Below, piece by piece: positions 36,489 to 46,384 of a stretch of 64,000 bases of DNA. Location: positions 242,046 through 306,045 of the forward strand of contig NZ_JADWMY010000007.1 in the NCBI RefSeq assembly GCF_015767275.1. The letters are read 5' to 3'. Made by a program: the position numbers and the translations under genes. This DNA is from Herbaspirillum sp. AP02. Its GTDB lineage: Bacteria > Pseudomonadota > Gammaproteobacteria > Burkholderiales > Burkholderiaceae_D. The notes under the pieces are model-generated. The model was not told the DNA's origin, made no database searches, and was given only the letters and a program-made list of their open reading frames with translations. Positions within the stretch are counted from its first letter, which is position 1; each line of letters opens with the position of its first letter.

Positions 36489-38306
36489 ATGTGCGGCATC
36501 GTCGGCGCAGTAGCGCAACAAAACGTCACCCCCATCCTGCTCGAAGGCCTGAAGCGCCTTGAATACCGTGGTTACGACTCCTGCGGAGTGGCACTGCACG
36601 TGGATGGCAAGCTGCAGCGCTCGCGCAGCACCTCCCGCGTGGCCGACCTGCAGCAGCAGATTGCCCAGACCGGCCTGGCCGGCTTCACCGGCATCGCCCA
36701 CACCCGCTGGGCCACCCACGGCGCCCCTGCCACGCACAATGCCCACCCGCACTTCTCGCGTGACCGCATTGCGCTGGTTCACAACGGCATCATCGAGAAC
36801 CACGACGAACTGCGTGCTGAACTGCAGGCGGCCGGTTATATCTTCGAGAGCCAGACCGACACCGAAGTGATCGCCCACCTGGTCGACCACATGTATGACG
36901 GCGACCTCTTCCACACCGTACAGCAAGCCGTGCGCCGTCTGACTGGCGCCTATGCGATTGCCGTCTTCTGCGCCGACGAACCGCACCGCGTGGTCGCGGC
37001 ACGCCAGGGTTCGCCCCTGATCGTGGGCGTGGGCGAGGGGCAGAACTTCGTCGCCTCCGACGCCATGGCCCTGGCCGGCACGACCGACCAGATCATCTAC
37101 CTGGAAGAAGGCGACGTCGTCGACCTGCAACTGCAAAAGGTCTGGATCGTCGACAGCAACGGCCGACCAGCCGAGCGCGAAGTACGCACGGTGCAGGCCT
37201 ACACCAGCGCGGTGGAACTGGGCCCTTACCAGCATTACATGCAGAAGGAAATCTTCGAGCAGCCGCGTGCCATCGCCGACACCCTGGAAGGCGTGGTGCG
37301 CATCATGCCCGAGCTCTTCGGCGACAAGGCCTACAAGGTCTTCAAGGAGATCGACTCGATCCTGATCCTGGCCTGCGGCACCAGCTACTATGCCGGCCTG
37401 ACCGCCAAATACTGGCTGGAATCGATAGCCCGCATCCCCGTCAACGTAGAGATCGCCAGCGAATACCGCTACCGCGACAGCGTGCCCAACCCGAAGTCAC
37501 TGGTGGTCACCATCTCGCAGAGCGGCGAGACCGCCGACACCCTGGCCGCACTGAAGCATGCCCGCAGCCTGGGCATGCCGCATACGCTGACCATCTGCAA
37601 TGTGGCCACCAGCGCCATGGTGCGCGAATGCGAACTGGCCTACATCACCCGCGCCGGCGTGGAGGTGGGTGTAGCTTCGACCAAGGCCTTTACCACTCAG
37701 TTGGCGGCATTGTTCCTGCTCACGCTGGCACTGGCACAGACCCGTGGCCTGCTGACTGACGAGGAAGAAGAAGCCCACCTCAAGGCCATGCGTCACCTGC
37801 CGGCAGCCCTGCAAAGCGTACTGGCACTGGAGCCCAGCATCGCGGCCTGGTCCGAAGCCTTTGCGCGACGCGAGAACGCCCTTTTCCTGGGCCGCGGCCT
37901 GCATTACCCGATCGCACTGGAAGGCGCGCTCAAGCTCAAGGAAATCACTTATATCCACGCCGAGGCCTACGCCGCTGGCGAACTCAAGCATGGCCCACTG
38001 GCACTGGTCACCGACCAGATGCCGGTGGTGACGATTGCACCCAACGACGCGTTGGTGGAAAAGCTCAAGTCCAACATGCAGGAAGTGCGCGCACGCGGTG
38101 GACAGTTGTATGTCTTCGCCGACGGCGATTCACGCATCACCTCGGCCGAAGGCGTACACGTGATCCGTATGCCGGAACATTACGGCGTGCTCTCGCCTAT
38201 CCTGCATGTGGTGCCGCTGCAGTTGCTGTCGTATCACACGGCATTGGCAAGGGGGACGGATGTGGACAAGCCGCGGAATCTGGCGAAGTCGGTGACGGTG
38301 GAGTGA
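36489..38306 (+). CDS. glmS: Glucosamine-fructose-6-phosphate aminotransferase (isomerising)
   Basis: A 605-aa enzyme that makes glucosamine 6-phosphate from fructose 6-phosphate and glutamine. The N-terminal glutaminase begins MCGIVGAV, so Cys1 of the mature enzyme is the nucleophile. It contains TRWATHGAP and [12 protein letters not shown]. Two SIS domains follow ([31 protein letters not shown]), and the C-terminus ends [11 protein letters not shown], the invariant family tail. A longer frame from 36366 has no family support, because Cys must follow the initiator Met. No glmS ribozyme is expected or seen. Confidence 0.97.
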   Translation: MCGIVGAVAQQNVTPILLEGLKRLEYRGYDSCGVALHVDGKLQRSRSTSRVADLQQQIAQTGLAGFTGIAHTRWATHGAPATHNAHPHFSRDRIALVHNGIIENHDELRAELQAAGYIFESQTDTEVIAHLVDHMYDGDLFHTVQQAVRRLTGAYAIAVFCADEPHRVVAARQGSPLIVGVGEGQNFVASDAMALAGTTDQIIYLEEGDVVDLQLQKVWIVDSNGRPAEREVRTVQAYTSAVELGPYQHYMQKEIFEQPRAIADTLEGVVRIMPELFGDKAYKVFKEIDSILILACGTSYYAGLTAKYWLESIARIPVNVEIASEYRYRDSVPNPKSLVVTISQSGETADTLAALKHARSLGMPHTLTICNVATSAMVRECELAYITRAGVEVGVASTKAFTTQLAALFLLTLALAQTRGLLTDEEEEAHLKAMRHLPAALQSVLALEPSIAAWSEAFARRENALFLGRGLHYPIALEGALKLKEITYIHAEAYAAGELKHGPLALVTDQMPVVTIAPNDALVEKLKSNMQEVRARGGQLYVFADGDSRITSAEGVHVIRMPEHYGVLSPILHVVPLQLLSYHTALARGTDVDKPRNLAKSVTVE

Positions 38307-38340
38307 GGGGGATGGGATTTCTGACAGTTTTGTTCCATAC

Positions 38341-38400
38341 AATTATAGTCAGAGACATGCAATTAAAGTCTGAGACATGTAATTAAAGTCTGAGACAAGT
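38341..38400. repeat. Three tandem 20-bp repeats, possible IS end
   Basis: Three directly adjacent 20-base units of the form AATTAWAGTCWGAGACAWGY at 38341, 38361 and 38381. They differ at only a few positions. A TGACAG stretch lies just before them. Multiple subterminal repeats are usual at ends of IS21-like elements, where the transposase binds, so this may be the remnant of an insertion. No transposase gene is attached to it. Confidence 0.75.
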
Positions 38401-38415
38401 TTTTCGTGCAGCTCT

Positions 38416-38464
38416 AGGATTGAAAATCTTTATGTCGGTGGTTCGATTCCGCCCCGGGCCACCA
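38416..38464 (+). tRNA. 3' fragment of a tRNA-Phe gene (candidate attachment site)
   Basis: The stretch runs from the anticodon region (TTGAAAA, anticodon GAA) through the variable loop, the T arm (GGTGG TTCGATT CCGCC) and the acceptor 3' strand CCGGGCC, discriminator A, to an encoded CCA. The 5' half (a GGCCCGG acceptor strand and D arm) is absent; upstream sequence is unrelated. It is therefore a broken copy. Such 3' fragments are the usual footprint of site-specific integration into a tRNA gene or of a deletion. A Rho-independent terminator follows. Confidence 0.85.
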
Positions 38465-38480
38465 AGAATGTTCCAAGTAA

Positions 38481-38510
38481 AAGCGCCAGCCCTCACCGGT
38501 TGGCGTTTTT
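38481..38510 (+). terminator. Rho-independent terminator after the tRNA fragment
   Basis: CGCCAGCC-CTCACC-GGTTGGCG followed by TTTTT; the flanking A and T runs extend the stem. It lies 16 bases after the CCA end, as for a normal tRNA transcription unit, so the tRNA's downstream flank has probably been kept. Confidence 0.85.
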
Positions 38511-39069
38511 CATTTCTGGGACTGGAAATTTTCGGCTTCGGCCTATTTTCGGTTTCCTCCTGCCGATTTGCCCTCCTCGCATACCTGCTTTCCCAAGTCC
38601 AGCAACATACGCTTCAGGCTCCTTCTTGGCCTCGAGATTTGACCGCCTCTGCACTTAGTCCAGTGAAAAGTTTGACAGTGAAGTCGTCGAACATCCTGGG
38701 GAGCGCCTTGCTGACTAAGAATATACGCTGACATCGAATCATTCGGCACCCTGTGCCCGCGTGGCCTCGACGGCCAATACCGGCCGTTGACCGCGTCCGG
38801 TCTGAACGACCGCTTCTCGGGTGAAAGCCGCCAGTCGATTGCTGGATTCTCCGCGCGCTGGCTCGAGCCGCCCCTGCGCCGCCATCCAGCTAGAAATTTG
38901 AAAGCCGTCACTCAGCCGCAAGTGCAGGGCCAAGGCACAGCACAACTGTTTTTGCAGCATGACGTCACTGATAAGCGGCCGGATAACGGTGGGCTCAACC
39001 GTAGAGTCAATGAAAAAATACTCGGTGACGGCTTGAGGAAAGCGTGGAGGCACCTTGTACTGTGATCTT
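38511..39069. other. 559-bp spacer at the left edge of the accessory region
   Basis: Frames of 90-150 codons are open on both strands, but none matches a family I recognise and none has a convincing start and ribosome-binding site. On the minus strand short open pieces interrupted by stops look like eroded gene ends. I call no gene here. Confidence 0.5.
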
Positions 39070-39879
39070 TCAGCCCCCCGCTCCCTGCAACCGCGTGCGA
39101 TGCAAAGCCAAGTACACGCGATGCGCGTCGCTGAGCCAGCGCAGCGCCATACCGGGATGTAGCCCCAGGTGACTCCGGATCTCATCCGTCAATGTTGGCG
39201 AGATCAAAAGTCCGCCGTCATCGTCAAAGCTGATCAGAAACCGATCAAACAGCGCATCCAAATTGGCCACCAGCAAAAAGCCGTTAAACACGTCCAGTCG
39301 CTCCGCATCGCTGGCGCACTCTACCCATGGTTTTGCATGGCTGGCGCGAAGCACCTCGGGCAGCGCCACGGCTGTCACAGCGCAGGCGCCGCCCCAGTAG
39401 TCAAGCATGGCCTCCCGGAATTTCTGCTGTCCTACTCTCTGACGGACCAGTCGTTCCACCTCTGTTCCGCCAAGGTTTGGTGGCAGTTGAGCCAACTGGC
39501 CGGCCACTGTCGCCTCATAGTCGTTGGCAGCTTGGCTGGGCAGGGCACGCGCCAAACCAGCGGCACGACGAAGCAAAGTCGCCAAGCTCGCTACCGTGTC
39601 GGCAGAAAAGCCATCGGTTTGACGATGCTGGGGAAATGAGCGGCGCATCTCGGGTAGCAGGGCTGGCGTTTCGGCGCGCAAGCGCAGCAGGTAACCGCCT
39701 GCGGGCTGGACAACTACCTGCGCGGTTGCGACGTGCCGTGCTGAAGCCAGCAGTACACCATCTGGCTCGCTGGCGACTACATGCTCGAAGCCATGATCGT
39801 GGCCCGCCTTTTCGACCAAGGCTCTCTGGAGCGGGTTCATCAACGTTGTCACGGCAGTATTGAAAATGGAATCCGACAT
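39070..39879 (-). CDS. HNH endonuclease
   Basis: A 269-aa protein with a C-terminal HNH nuclease domain at about residues 143-215. It has RQRVGQQKFREAML, the cysteine and threonine of CAVTAV, His181 in RASHAKPW, Asn199 in FNGFLL, and ALFDRFLISFDDDG, a pattern of the HNH_2-type family common in defence genes. The N-terminal 140 residues are unrecognised and may bind DNA or a partner. It is the last gene of the six-gene minus-strand operon, six bases after the ATPase stop. ATPase plus HNH is the composition of Septu, though the order here follows a larger operon. Confidence 0.85.
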   Translation of the reverse strand: MSDSIFNTAVTTLMNPLQRALVEKAGHDHGFEHVVASEPDGVLLASARHVATAQVVVQPAGGYLLRLRAETPALLPEMRRSFPQHRQTDGFSADTVASLATLLRRAAGLARALPSQAANDYEATVAGQLAQLPPNLGGTEVERLVRQRVGQQKFREAMLDYWGGACAVTAVALPEVLRASHAKPWVECASDAERLDVFNGFLLVANLDALFDRFLISFDDDGGLLISPTLTDEIRSHLGLHPGMALRWLSDAHRVYLALHRTRLQGAGG

Positions 39880-39885
39880 GGGCGC

Positions 39886-41940
39886 CTACCGCAATGCTTC
39901 CTGCCGCTCTGCAATGAACCTACGACGGAATAACAATCCTTCATCTGAGCTGGGGTCAAGAGTCAAGCGGACAACGTCGCCCTGCAGGTCTAAGGGAGGG
40001 GGCGTAGTCGTCGTGACGATGTATTGAAACGGCAGTTGACCGTCTGGATACTGCTCCTTTTGGAGGGTATCGATCAGTGACAGGAAGTTCTCATAGAGCC
40101 CTGTGCTCATGTCCGCCTCTCGAGGGCAATCATGAATGAAGAGCCCTGGCAAAGCGCCCTCCGTGCGTGGACTGTCCAGCATGCAAGCTATATCGCCGAG
40201 CAGGACCTCCAAGACTCGGAAGGCTTCTCCCCCGCGCATGGAGAGCCGAAATGGCCGCTGCTCGTCACGCGGATCAAAGGTGCCAAACGCACCGTCGGGG
40301 AACAATTGTTGGGTCAGGCCGTCGGTGATTGATGCAAGTGATTTTTCTCGGTCGGACTTATTCTGCTGCAGCACAACCAGTTGGGTCTGAACACGTCCAA
40401 GGTCCTGCTCAACCTGAATGCTCTGAGCACGAGAAGCTTCGATATCAGCCTGTGCCTGCGCCGACCCAGAGGAGCTTTCCCAGCGAGCAAGTTCTTCCAG
40501 CAGGGCAGGCCATTTATTGGCTTCAAGCTCGGCAGTCCGCTTGGCCAGTCGAGTCCGGCTCTGCGTGGTGATGAGCGTCTTTTCGTTCAGCTGCATCGCC
40601 TCAATTCGCTGCGCCAGTCCGTTCTTGCGCAATAACACCCTGCCTGCACGGGAAACTGACTCATCCATTGCAAGTTGGAGGTTCTTCTTGTCTCGGGCAT
40701 CGCGGATGCTGGCCTGCTCCAGTAGGTGTATCTCCGCCTTCACATGCTGGCATTCGGAGAACCGCACATTACCTTCTTCGCAATGCCCAGTCAGCTGCCT
40801 AAGTTTGAGCAACTGCGTTCCCAGGGAACGAAATGCTGCCTCATCACCTCGCCTGGCGGCATCTGCAAGGTCAAACTCAGTTTTGGCTTTTTCGTGTTCA
40901 ACCTGCACCAGCTTCAACTCGGCTCGCAGGTCGGCTACGGCTTGGTCGTCCGCTTCCTGCTTGGCGTTCCACTGTGCCAACCGCTTTTCGGCCTCCTCGC
41001 TTGCTGCCCTGATGCGACGTTCCACCGAGTCCCCGAAAAGGTCGTCGACGCGGATAGGCAAATCATCAGGCAGCTGGCCGCGAGCTCTCAGGCTCGACTC
41101 GATTCGGCGGCGGATTAGCGCAGGCTCCTTCATCAGAGCTTCGGTTTTCTCCTTCGCCTTCTTGACGCTATCCTCCAACTCAGCCGCCTTGGTCAAAAGC
41201 GCGGACTCTCCCTTGTCCAAGAGACCAAGCACTGCTCGCATGACGATGGGTGGATCCTGACGGCGACGTTGCAGCAAATTTCCTTCACCGTCGCGCCAGG
41301 CAAAGAACGACTTGAACCGTGACCCTTGATCCCGGCTGATCCAGGCCAGCAAATGCCGCCATTCGATGGCCTGGCCAGTCTCGGGAATGCTCTTGGGCGC
41401 GACCCGGCTCATCATGTCGTCCGCGAGCTTCTTGAGAAAAGCACGGTCACTGCCCTCGGTCTGGCGAGTCCAGATGCCAGTGATCTCCGTACCCGGGCAG
41501 GCCACGCCCTCCTTGTGCGCATTGAAGTACCGACACAAAGTGAAGGGCTGTCCGTCCACATGCATCACGGCAATGACGCCGCCTTGCGGAAATTCTCCGA
41601 CCAGCTCGTCACGCAATTCCGCCACGGCTTCAGAAGTATCGCCCATGCACAACCTCAGCAAGAGGCACAGCGAGGACTTGCCCACACCATGCCCGGCCGC
41701 GCGTGTGCCTTTGGCACGGCCGGCGGTTGGCTCTTTGGCCCACACGATGTTCAGCCCGCGTTGAAAGGAGATCGTGCGCAGCACGTGATCTTCGCCCGGT
41801 TCGTCGAACAGGGCCAAGCACTCAAACCACAGGCGCGGCGCGCTTCTGTCTGTCGATAAATGCTTGGTCAGTTGCTTCACAGCGCCGTCCTCCCATTCAG
41901 GCTTGTTTAATTGACGGGGCCGTAGCTGCCGTACCTTCAT
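39886..41940 (-). CDS. SMC-like coiled-coil ATPase
   Basis: A 684-aa ATPase with a P-loop GHGVGKSS at residues 83-90, long coiled-coil segments (about 240-300, 320-370 and 430-540) and a C-terminal region with a Walker-B/D-loop-like segment (LPGLFIHDCPREADMS). The overall plan is that of SMC/RecF-type ATPases seen in defence systems. Its ATG at 41940 lies 44 bases inside the methylase gene, in another frame, which suggests translational coupling. It is followed directly by an HNH nuclease gene; the two may work as an effector pair. Confidence 0.83.
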   Translation of the reverse strand: MKVRQLRPRQLNKPEWEDGAVKQLTKHLSTDRSAPRLWFECLALFDEPGEDHVLRTISFQRGLNIVWAKEPTAGRAKGTRAAGHGVGKSSLCLLLRLCMGDTSEAVAELRDELVGEFPQGGVIAVMHVDGQPFTLCRYFNAHKEGVACPGTEITGIWTRQTEGSDRAFLKKLADDMMSRVAPKSIPETGQAIEWRHLLAWISRDQGSRFKSFFAWRDGEGNLLQRRRQDPPIVMRAVLGLLDKGESALLTKAAELEDSVKKAKEKTEALMKEPALIRRRIESSLRARGQLPDDLPIRVDDLFGDSVERRIRAASEEAEKRLAQWNAKQEADDQAVADLRAELKLVQVEHEKAKTEFDLADAARRGDEAAFRSLGTQLLKLRQLTGHCEEGNVRFSECQHVKAEIHLLEQASIRDARDKKNLQLAMDESVSRAGRVLLRKNGLAQRIEAMQLNEKTLITTQSRTRLAKRTAELEANKWPALLEELARWESSSGSAQAQADIEASRAQSIQVEQDLGRVQTQLVVLQQNKSDREKSLASITDGLTQQLFPDGAFGTFDPRDEQRPFRLSMRGGEAFRVLEVLLGDIACMLDSPRTEGALPGLFIHDCPREADMSTGLYENFLSLIDTLQKEQYPDGQLPFQYIVTTTTPPPLDLQGDVVRLTLDPSSDEGLLFRRRFIAERQEALR

Positions 41941-44900
41941 CGGCCGCAGTCATCCCCGCGAAGGCTCGAGTAGCTGCTTGAACCAGCACCGTCGCCACCG
42001 GTGCGGTTTCTGCAGTCACCAGCGCATAGGCAGGAAGTGCCACTGTTTGAATGCGCTCGATTAGGTCAGTGGCTGCGTGCAGCCGGATCACGCCCGTCGC
42101 CTCAAAGTGACGAGTCCACTGGTGCATGCGGTCGCCCGGCAACCTCGCGCTGTCGAACACACCGGGATGCGTTTGCTCGAACGCACGAAGCCGGGCGACA
42201 CCCTGAGTGTCCACAAAGCGCCCCTGCAAGTCAGCGCGGCCTGCAAGCGTTAGCGCCTGGGTCAACTCGCGGCGAGGCATTCGACCTGCCTGCTGAATGA
42301 TCGTGAGCAGCAGGCCGGCAAGGTGGGCATCGGCTTCATCTCGAATTACGCCATGGGCGGAGTAACTGCGAGTCGCCTGTGCCCCTGGGAGGTGGCTGAG
42401 CAGAGCACCGTAGGGCTCCCCATTGGCTTCAGCAAGATCCATACGGTCAAACTCACGAAGGACCAAGCGCTTGGTCCGGTACTCTCCATGTTCTCGTTCC
42501 TCGGCCCTTCGCAATGCAGCAAAGGTCTCTGCAGTGCAGTCTGGTCCAAGTACATCGCGCGGTTCCAAAAGGTATTGCACTTCCTCTCGCGTCAGTCCGA
42601 ATAAGTTGCGAGCAACGATAATGTCCAGCTCGGCGGATAACTGCGCTCGCTCCGCCGGATCGTGCGCCGGAGTGATGTCTTGGCCTGCCAACTCCGGAGT
42701 TTTTGCAAGTTCTTCGACGAGTCCTTCCATCTCTGCGCCAGCGCATGAAAGCCGGGCCGCCAACGCACACGCCCTGGCGGCGGCGCTCCCAGTTGCTACA
42801 GTTCTTGGAAACGGCAACGATGCAAGGATCGACAACGACATTGTTAACGCGACCTTCATGCGCACGATGAAATCCATCGCCAACGTGTTCCCCACTGCCA
42901 GCCAGAGGAGCATGATCGCTGGACTACTAGGTTCAAATTCGATAGTCGGAACTTTGTGGCCACATACGGTGTTTGGAGGAATCATCGCAGCCATGAGTGC
43001 GCGCTGATTCGTGGAGTTGCCGACATCACAAAATCCAATCCGATACCGACGTACCCGATCATGAATCTTGTTCGGAATTTTCTCGGGCAGGATGCGCCAC
43101 TGTGGCCGGATGCATTTTTCCTCCGTCCCAAAAGTCAACGGTTCCCAAGTCACATTACGACCATGACCCGACACGTACCCTTTCGCCCGATAGTCGTGGT
43201 GCGTGACCATGCTGCCCTGATACAGCGGCCAGCCGCGCGTATCCGTAGTGAAGAGCTCATTGTCATTGCCCATGTGTATTTCAGTCGCAGGCACCCAAGT
43301 CGGTAGACCTTCGATTTCGTCCCCGAGCCGTGGAAATCGTGCGTACATCTTGCGCGCGATGTCAATCTCGAGCTGATTGGAGAACTCCATCACGGCAATT
43401 GCTTCTGGCGAGAACTCGCGCAGCAGGGCGACCGGCAAGTGAAGTGGCCGTTCGCGGGCGACTTGTAAACGGTCTTCTGAATTGATGGAAAAGGCCGCTG
43501 GAAATTCGGAAGTTACGCCACCTCGTTGCGCACAGTAAAGCGCAAATTTCATCCGCGTATCGATATCTTGAAACCACACGCCGCGAGTGTTCTCGAAGCC
43601 AAAGAGCGTTGTGAGACGGAACTCTCCAAACAACGCAGCACGAATAGCTGATGCATTTGCGCCGTTGTAAAAGTTCTCAGGTACGATCTGCGCAGCGAAC
43701 CCGTCAGATGCGGCAAACGTCAGCGCTAGCTCAACGAACTGGCGATAAACATTGAAATCGCCTTTGCCCAGGTTGCCTGCGGCAAACATCCGGTACCGGC
43801 CACTGTCTTTGATGAAACGCACGGCCGCATATAGTTCGCGCGCATGCCTCTCCCACTCGTGAAGAATGACGGGCGTGGTCAGCAACTCAGCGATACGTGC
43901 TTGCTGCTGCGAGGGCGCCATGCTGGCAATCACGGGTTCGTGCTTGGCGAAAAACTCTTTGGCGTCGGGACTCATGGTCTCCCATGGAGGGTTACCCAGT
44001 ACCAGAGAAAAGCCGCCACGTTTGAATACCTCCGGGAACTCCAGTGGCCAATGGAAGAATCGATACTGCTGGCGTAAGGCCTCAGTTTCCTCGGCGACGT
44101 GTGACGCGAGGCTGGTTGGATCACCCAAAAACCGCCAAACCGTATCCGACGTGGGCGTGTGCTCTCGCCCCTGCCGCTCTACCGGTTGCTTAACGCTAAA
44201 GAAGGCGGCCGTCCAGAGATCGCAGGCTCGCAGCAGGCGCCAAGTCAAGGTCCCATCGGCGCGGGCATGTTCGTAGAGTTGACGTTTCGCTTCAACATCA
44301 GATAGGCCATCGTCGTCGCGGCTCAGCCGGGCAAGCACTGCATCCAACTCGTCTGGAATGCCAAGGTTCAGGCCTGCCAGGGGCAATGTAGGTTGCGCTC
44401 GCTCGCCGATATTTCGGCGTCGTAGTGCTGAGCCTGCCTCACGGTTGTCCACCGATTGCCCCGAAATGCCCGTGTCGGCCAACACATCCTTCAGGGGGGC
44501 AAACGCTTCGTTGGGAATGCCGGCTCGCAATACGGACAGATCATGTACTCCCAGCAGTGCGTCGCCACAGCGAACGTGAGCATCAAGAAAGCCCAGCGGA
44601 CGTCCTGGTTCAACGCTCTCCAGCCATAGTGCAACTTTGCACAGTTCAATGGCCATAGGATTTCGGTCCACGCCGTAGACGCAGTTGGCGACAACCTCAC
44701 GCAAGGCGTGTCGGTAGCCTTGCGGTGTGATCGCACCGTCGGGAGACTCAAGAACGGCCAGCTTTTCAGCAATTCGTCGTGCAGCTGCCAATAAGAAGTG
44801 ACCGCTGCCGCAGGAAGGGTCAACAACGCTAAGAGATAGCAGGGCCTCAATCGGACCGTCTGGGTGTTTTGCCAGTTGTTGATCAATCAGCGGATCGAGC

Positions 44901-46366
44901 GCCGTGCGAATCAATTCCTGAACCAAATTGTCCGGGGTGTAGTAGCTACCGCTGGTCTTCCGTTGGTTGCCGGCAGCGCTGCCCTCGCCGGTTACGCCGA
45001 GGAAGCCAAAACTACGGGCTGGCAGGTTAATCGTAGGCGTCAGCTCCAGCAGGCTTTCATACACGCTGCCCAGTTCTTCTGGCCCCATGTTGCGGTAGTC
45101 CACCGGGGTGAGGCTGCTGGTCTTGCCTTGGGCGATGACGGCCCAGCGTAGGTGCTGCAGAGCCGCCAGCATGTGGGTGTTGTGCAGGCTGGCGGTGTCC
45201 AGGTGCGGACATTGGTCTTCCGCGAACAGGCCACCGAGAGCGGGCAATGCCAGCCGGGACTGGCCGTGGGCCAAGCCACGCCATACGATGCGGATGACCT
45301 GCCAGTGGTCGTCATGCCGATTGCGGGCACGGCGCTTTAGGCACAACTCACGCAGACGGCTCAGTGCATAGCCTGCGGAATAGGCCTTGCGGGCAGCCAC
45401 TGCCTCGGCGCTGTCATCAACCGGATGCAACACACCGCGCTCTTCCACGGTGAAGACAAAGATCAGCCGGTAGATGAGGCGCAGCAGTTGCTGGAAGTAG
45501 GCGTCCTTGCTCAGGCTGCCGTCGTGCAGCGCGGCGCGCAGTGCATCGTTGATGGGGTGCTGCAGGAAGCCTTCGCCAAAGGTGAGCAGGGCTTTCTCGA
45601 CTCCGTTGCGCAGACCGTCGCGTACACGCGTGCCCTCGGCTTTGCCTGCTTCGCGCCACTGCTCCCAGACGCACGCGGCGCCACCAGATTGCGGTGCACG
45701 GCTGCCGTGCAGCAGACGCCACACGCTGGCGAACTCGGCATAACGCTGGCCGCCCAGCAGATCGGCCAGGTCGAATTCCAAATAGGTTGGCCGGGTGAGC
45801 GAGGCCGCATCGCGCAACAGGCGGAGTTGCTTGCCGTTGCTGACGATGCCCCAGGTGTGCTCAGGGCTGGCGTTGAGCAGCTCTTGCATGGCCTGGAAGG
45901 CAGACTTCTTGCGGTTGCCACTGCCCGCCACTGCGAAACGTGGGTCGGCATCGTCCAGAGCCAGGTTGTGCGGGGCTACCAACACTGCCATGCGGCCTGC
46001 CATCACGTTGACGGGGTAGGCCATGGCGGCCACTTGCACCGAAGTGGTGGGCTGTACTGGGGTGTAGCCCAAGGCGTCGCGGAGCAGTTCGCTCACAAAA
46101 CCAATGGTGAGCCGGTGGGCATCTACGTCGGCACGGTCCAACTGGGCGGCGAAGTGTTGCCACTGCGCGCAGGCAATCTGGAAGGCGCGGCTGTATTCGT
46201 CTTTGAGCTTGACGCCCTTGGGCACACCGTAGTCGACCTCGGTCTGGCCTTGAGCGCGGCTTTGCGCGGCTTTTTCCAACTGATCGGGCAGGAACAGGCT
46301 GCCTTCCAGTTGAATGGTGGGCAGGTTAAGCGTGGCTTGGTGCTTGCTGTTGCGTATGCGTTTCAT
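41897..46366 (-). CDS. Eco57I-type adenine DNA methyltransferase (DrmMI-like)
   Basis: A 1489-aa protein with an N6-adenine methylase core: motif I DPSCGSGHFLLAAARR near residue 517, NPMAIELCKVALWLE, and catalytic NPPWE near residue 790. Before it come KTSGSYYTPDNLVQELI and an N-terminal region like that of Eco57I-class R-M enzymes. The size and the position after an SNF2-type helicase match DrmMI of class 1 DISARM, which marks host DNA. No PD-(D/E)XK nuclease motif was found by eye. It starts 18 bases after the helicase stop. Confidence 0.88.
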   Translation of the reverse strand: MKRIRNSKHQATLNLPTIQLEGSLFLPDQLEKAAQSRAQGQTEVDYGVPKGVKLKDEYSRAFQIACAQWQHFAAQLDRADVDAHRLTIGFVSELLRDALGYTPVQPTTSVQVAAMAYPVNVMAGRMAVLVAPHNLALDDADPRFAVAGSGNRKKSAFQAMQELLNASPEHTWGIVSNGKQLRLLRDAASLTRPTYLEFDLADLLGGQRYAEFASVWRLLHGSRAPQSGGAACVWEQWREAGKAEGTRVRDGLRNGVEKALLTFGEGFLQHPINDALRAALHDGSLSKDAYFQQLLRLIYRLIFVFTVEERGVLHPVDDSAEAVAARKAYSAGYALSRLRELCLKRRARNRHDDHWQVIRIVWRGLAHGQSRLALPALGGLFAEDQCPHLDTASLHNTHMLAALQHLRWAVIAQGKTSSLTPVDYRNMGPEELGSVYESLLELTPTINLPARSFGFLGVTGEGSAAGNQRKTSGSYYTPDNLVQELIRTALDPLIDQQLAKHPDGPIEALLSLSVVDPSCGSGHFLLAAARRIAEKLAVLESPDGAITPQGYRHALREVVANCVYGVDRNPMAIELCKVALWLESVEPGRPLGFLDAHVRCGDALLGVHDLSVLRAGIPNEAFAPLKDVLADTGISGQSVDNREAGSALRRRNIGERAQPTLPLAGLNLGIPDELDAVLARLSRDDDGLSDVEAKRQLYEHARADGTLTWRLLRACDLWTAAFFSVKQPVERQGREHTPTSDTVWRFLGDPTSLASHVAEETEALRQQYRFFHWPLEFPEVFKRGGFSLVLGNPPWETMSPDAKEFFAKHEPVIASMAPSQQQARIAELLTTPVILHEWERHARELYAAVRFIKDSGRYRMFAAGNLGKGDFNVYRQFVELALTFAASDGFAAQIVPENFYNGANASAIRAALFGEFRLTTLFGFENTRGVWFQDIDTRMKFALYCAQRGGVTSEFPAAFSINSEDRLQVARERPLHLPVALLREFSPEAIAVMEFSNQLEIDIARKMYARFPRLGDEIEGLPTWVPATEIHMGNDNELFTTDTRGWPLYQGSMVTHHDYRAKGYVSGHGRNVTWEPLTFGTEEKCIRPQWRILPEKIPNKIHDRVRRYRIGFCDVGNSTNQRALMAAMIPPNTVCGHKVPTIEFEPSSPAIMLLWLAVGNTLAMDFIVRMKVALTMSLSILASLPFPRTVATGSAAARACALAARLSCAGAEMEGLVEELAKTPELAGQDITPAHDPAERAQLSAELDIIVARNLFGLTREEVQYLLEPRDVLGPDCTAETFAALRRAEEREHGEYRTKRLVLREFDRMDLAEANGEPYGALLSHLPGAQATRSYSAHGVIRDEADAHLAGLLLTIIQQAGRMPRRELTQALTLAGRADLQGRFVDTQGVARLRAFEQTHPGVFDSARLPGDRMHQWTRHFEATGVIRLHAATDLIERIQTVALPAYALVTAETAPVATVLVQAATRAFAGMTAADEGTAATAPSIKQA

Positions 46367-46384
46367 GTTTTTCTTGGCTCAGGC

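Noticed and set aside
38739..39185. 148-codon minus-strand frame after the HNH gene
   Set aside because: It overlaps the end of the HNH gene, has no conserved motif, and has no start signal.
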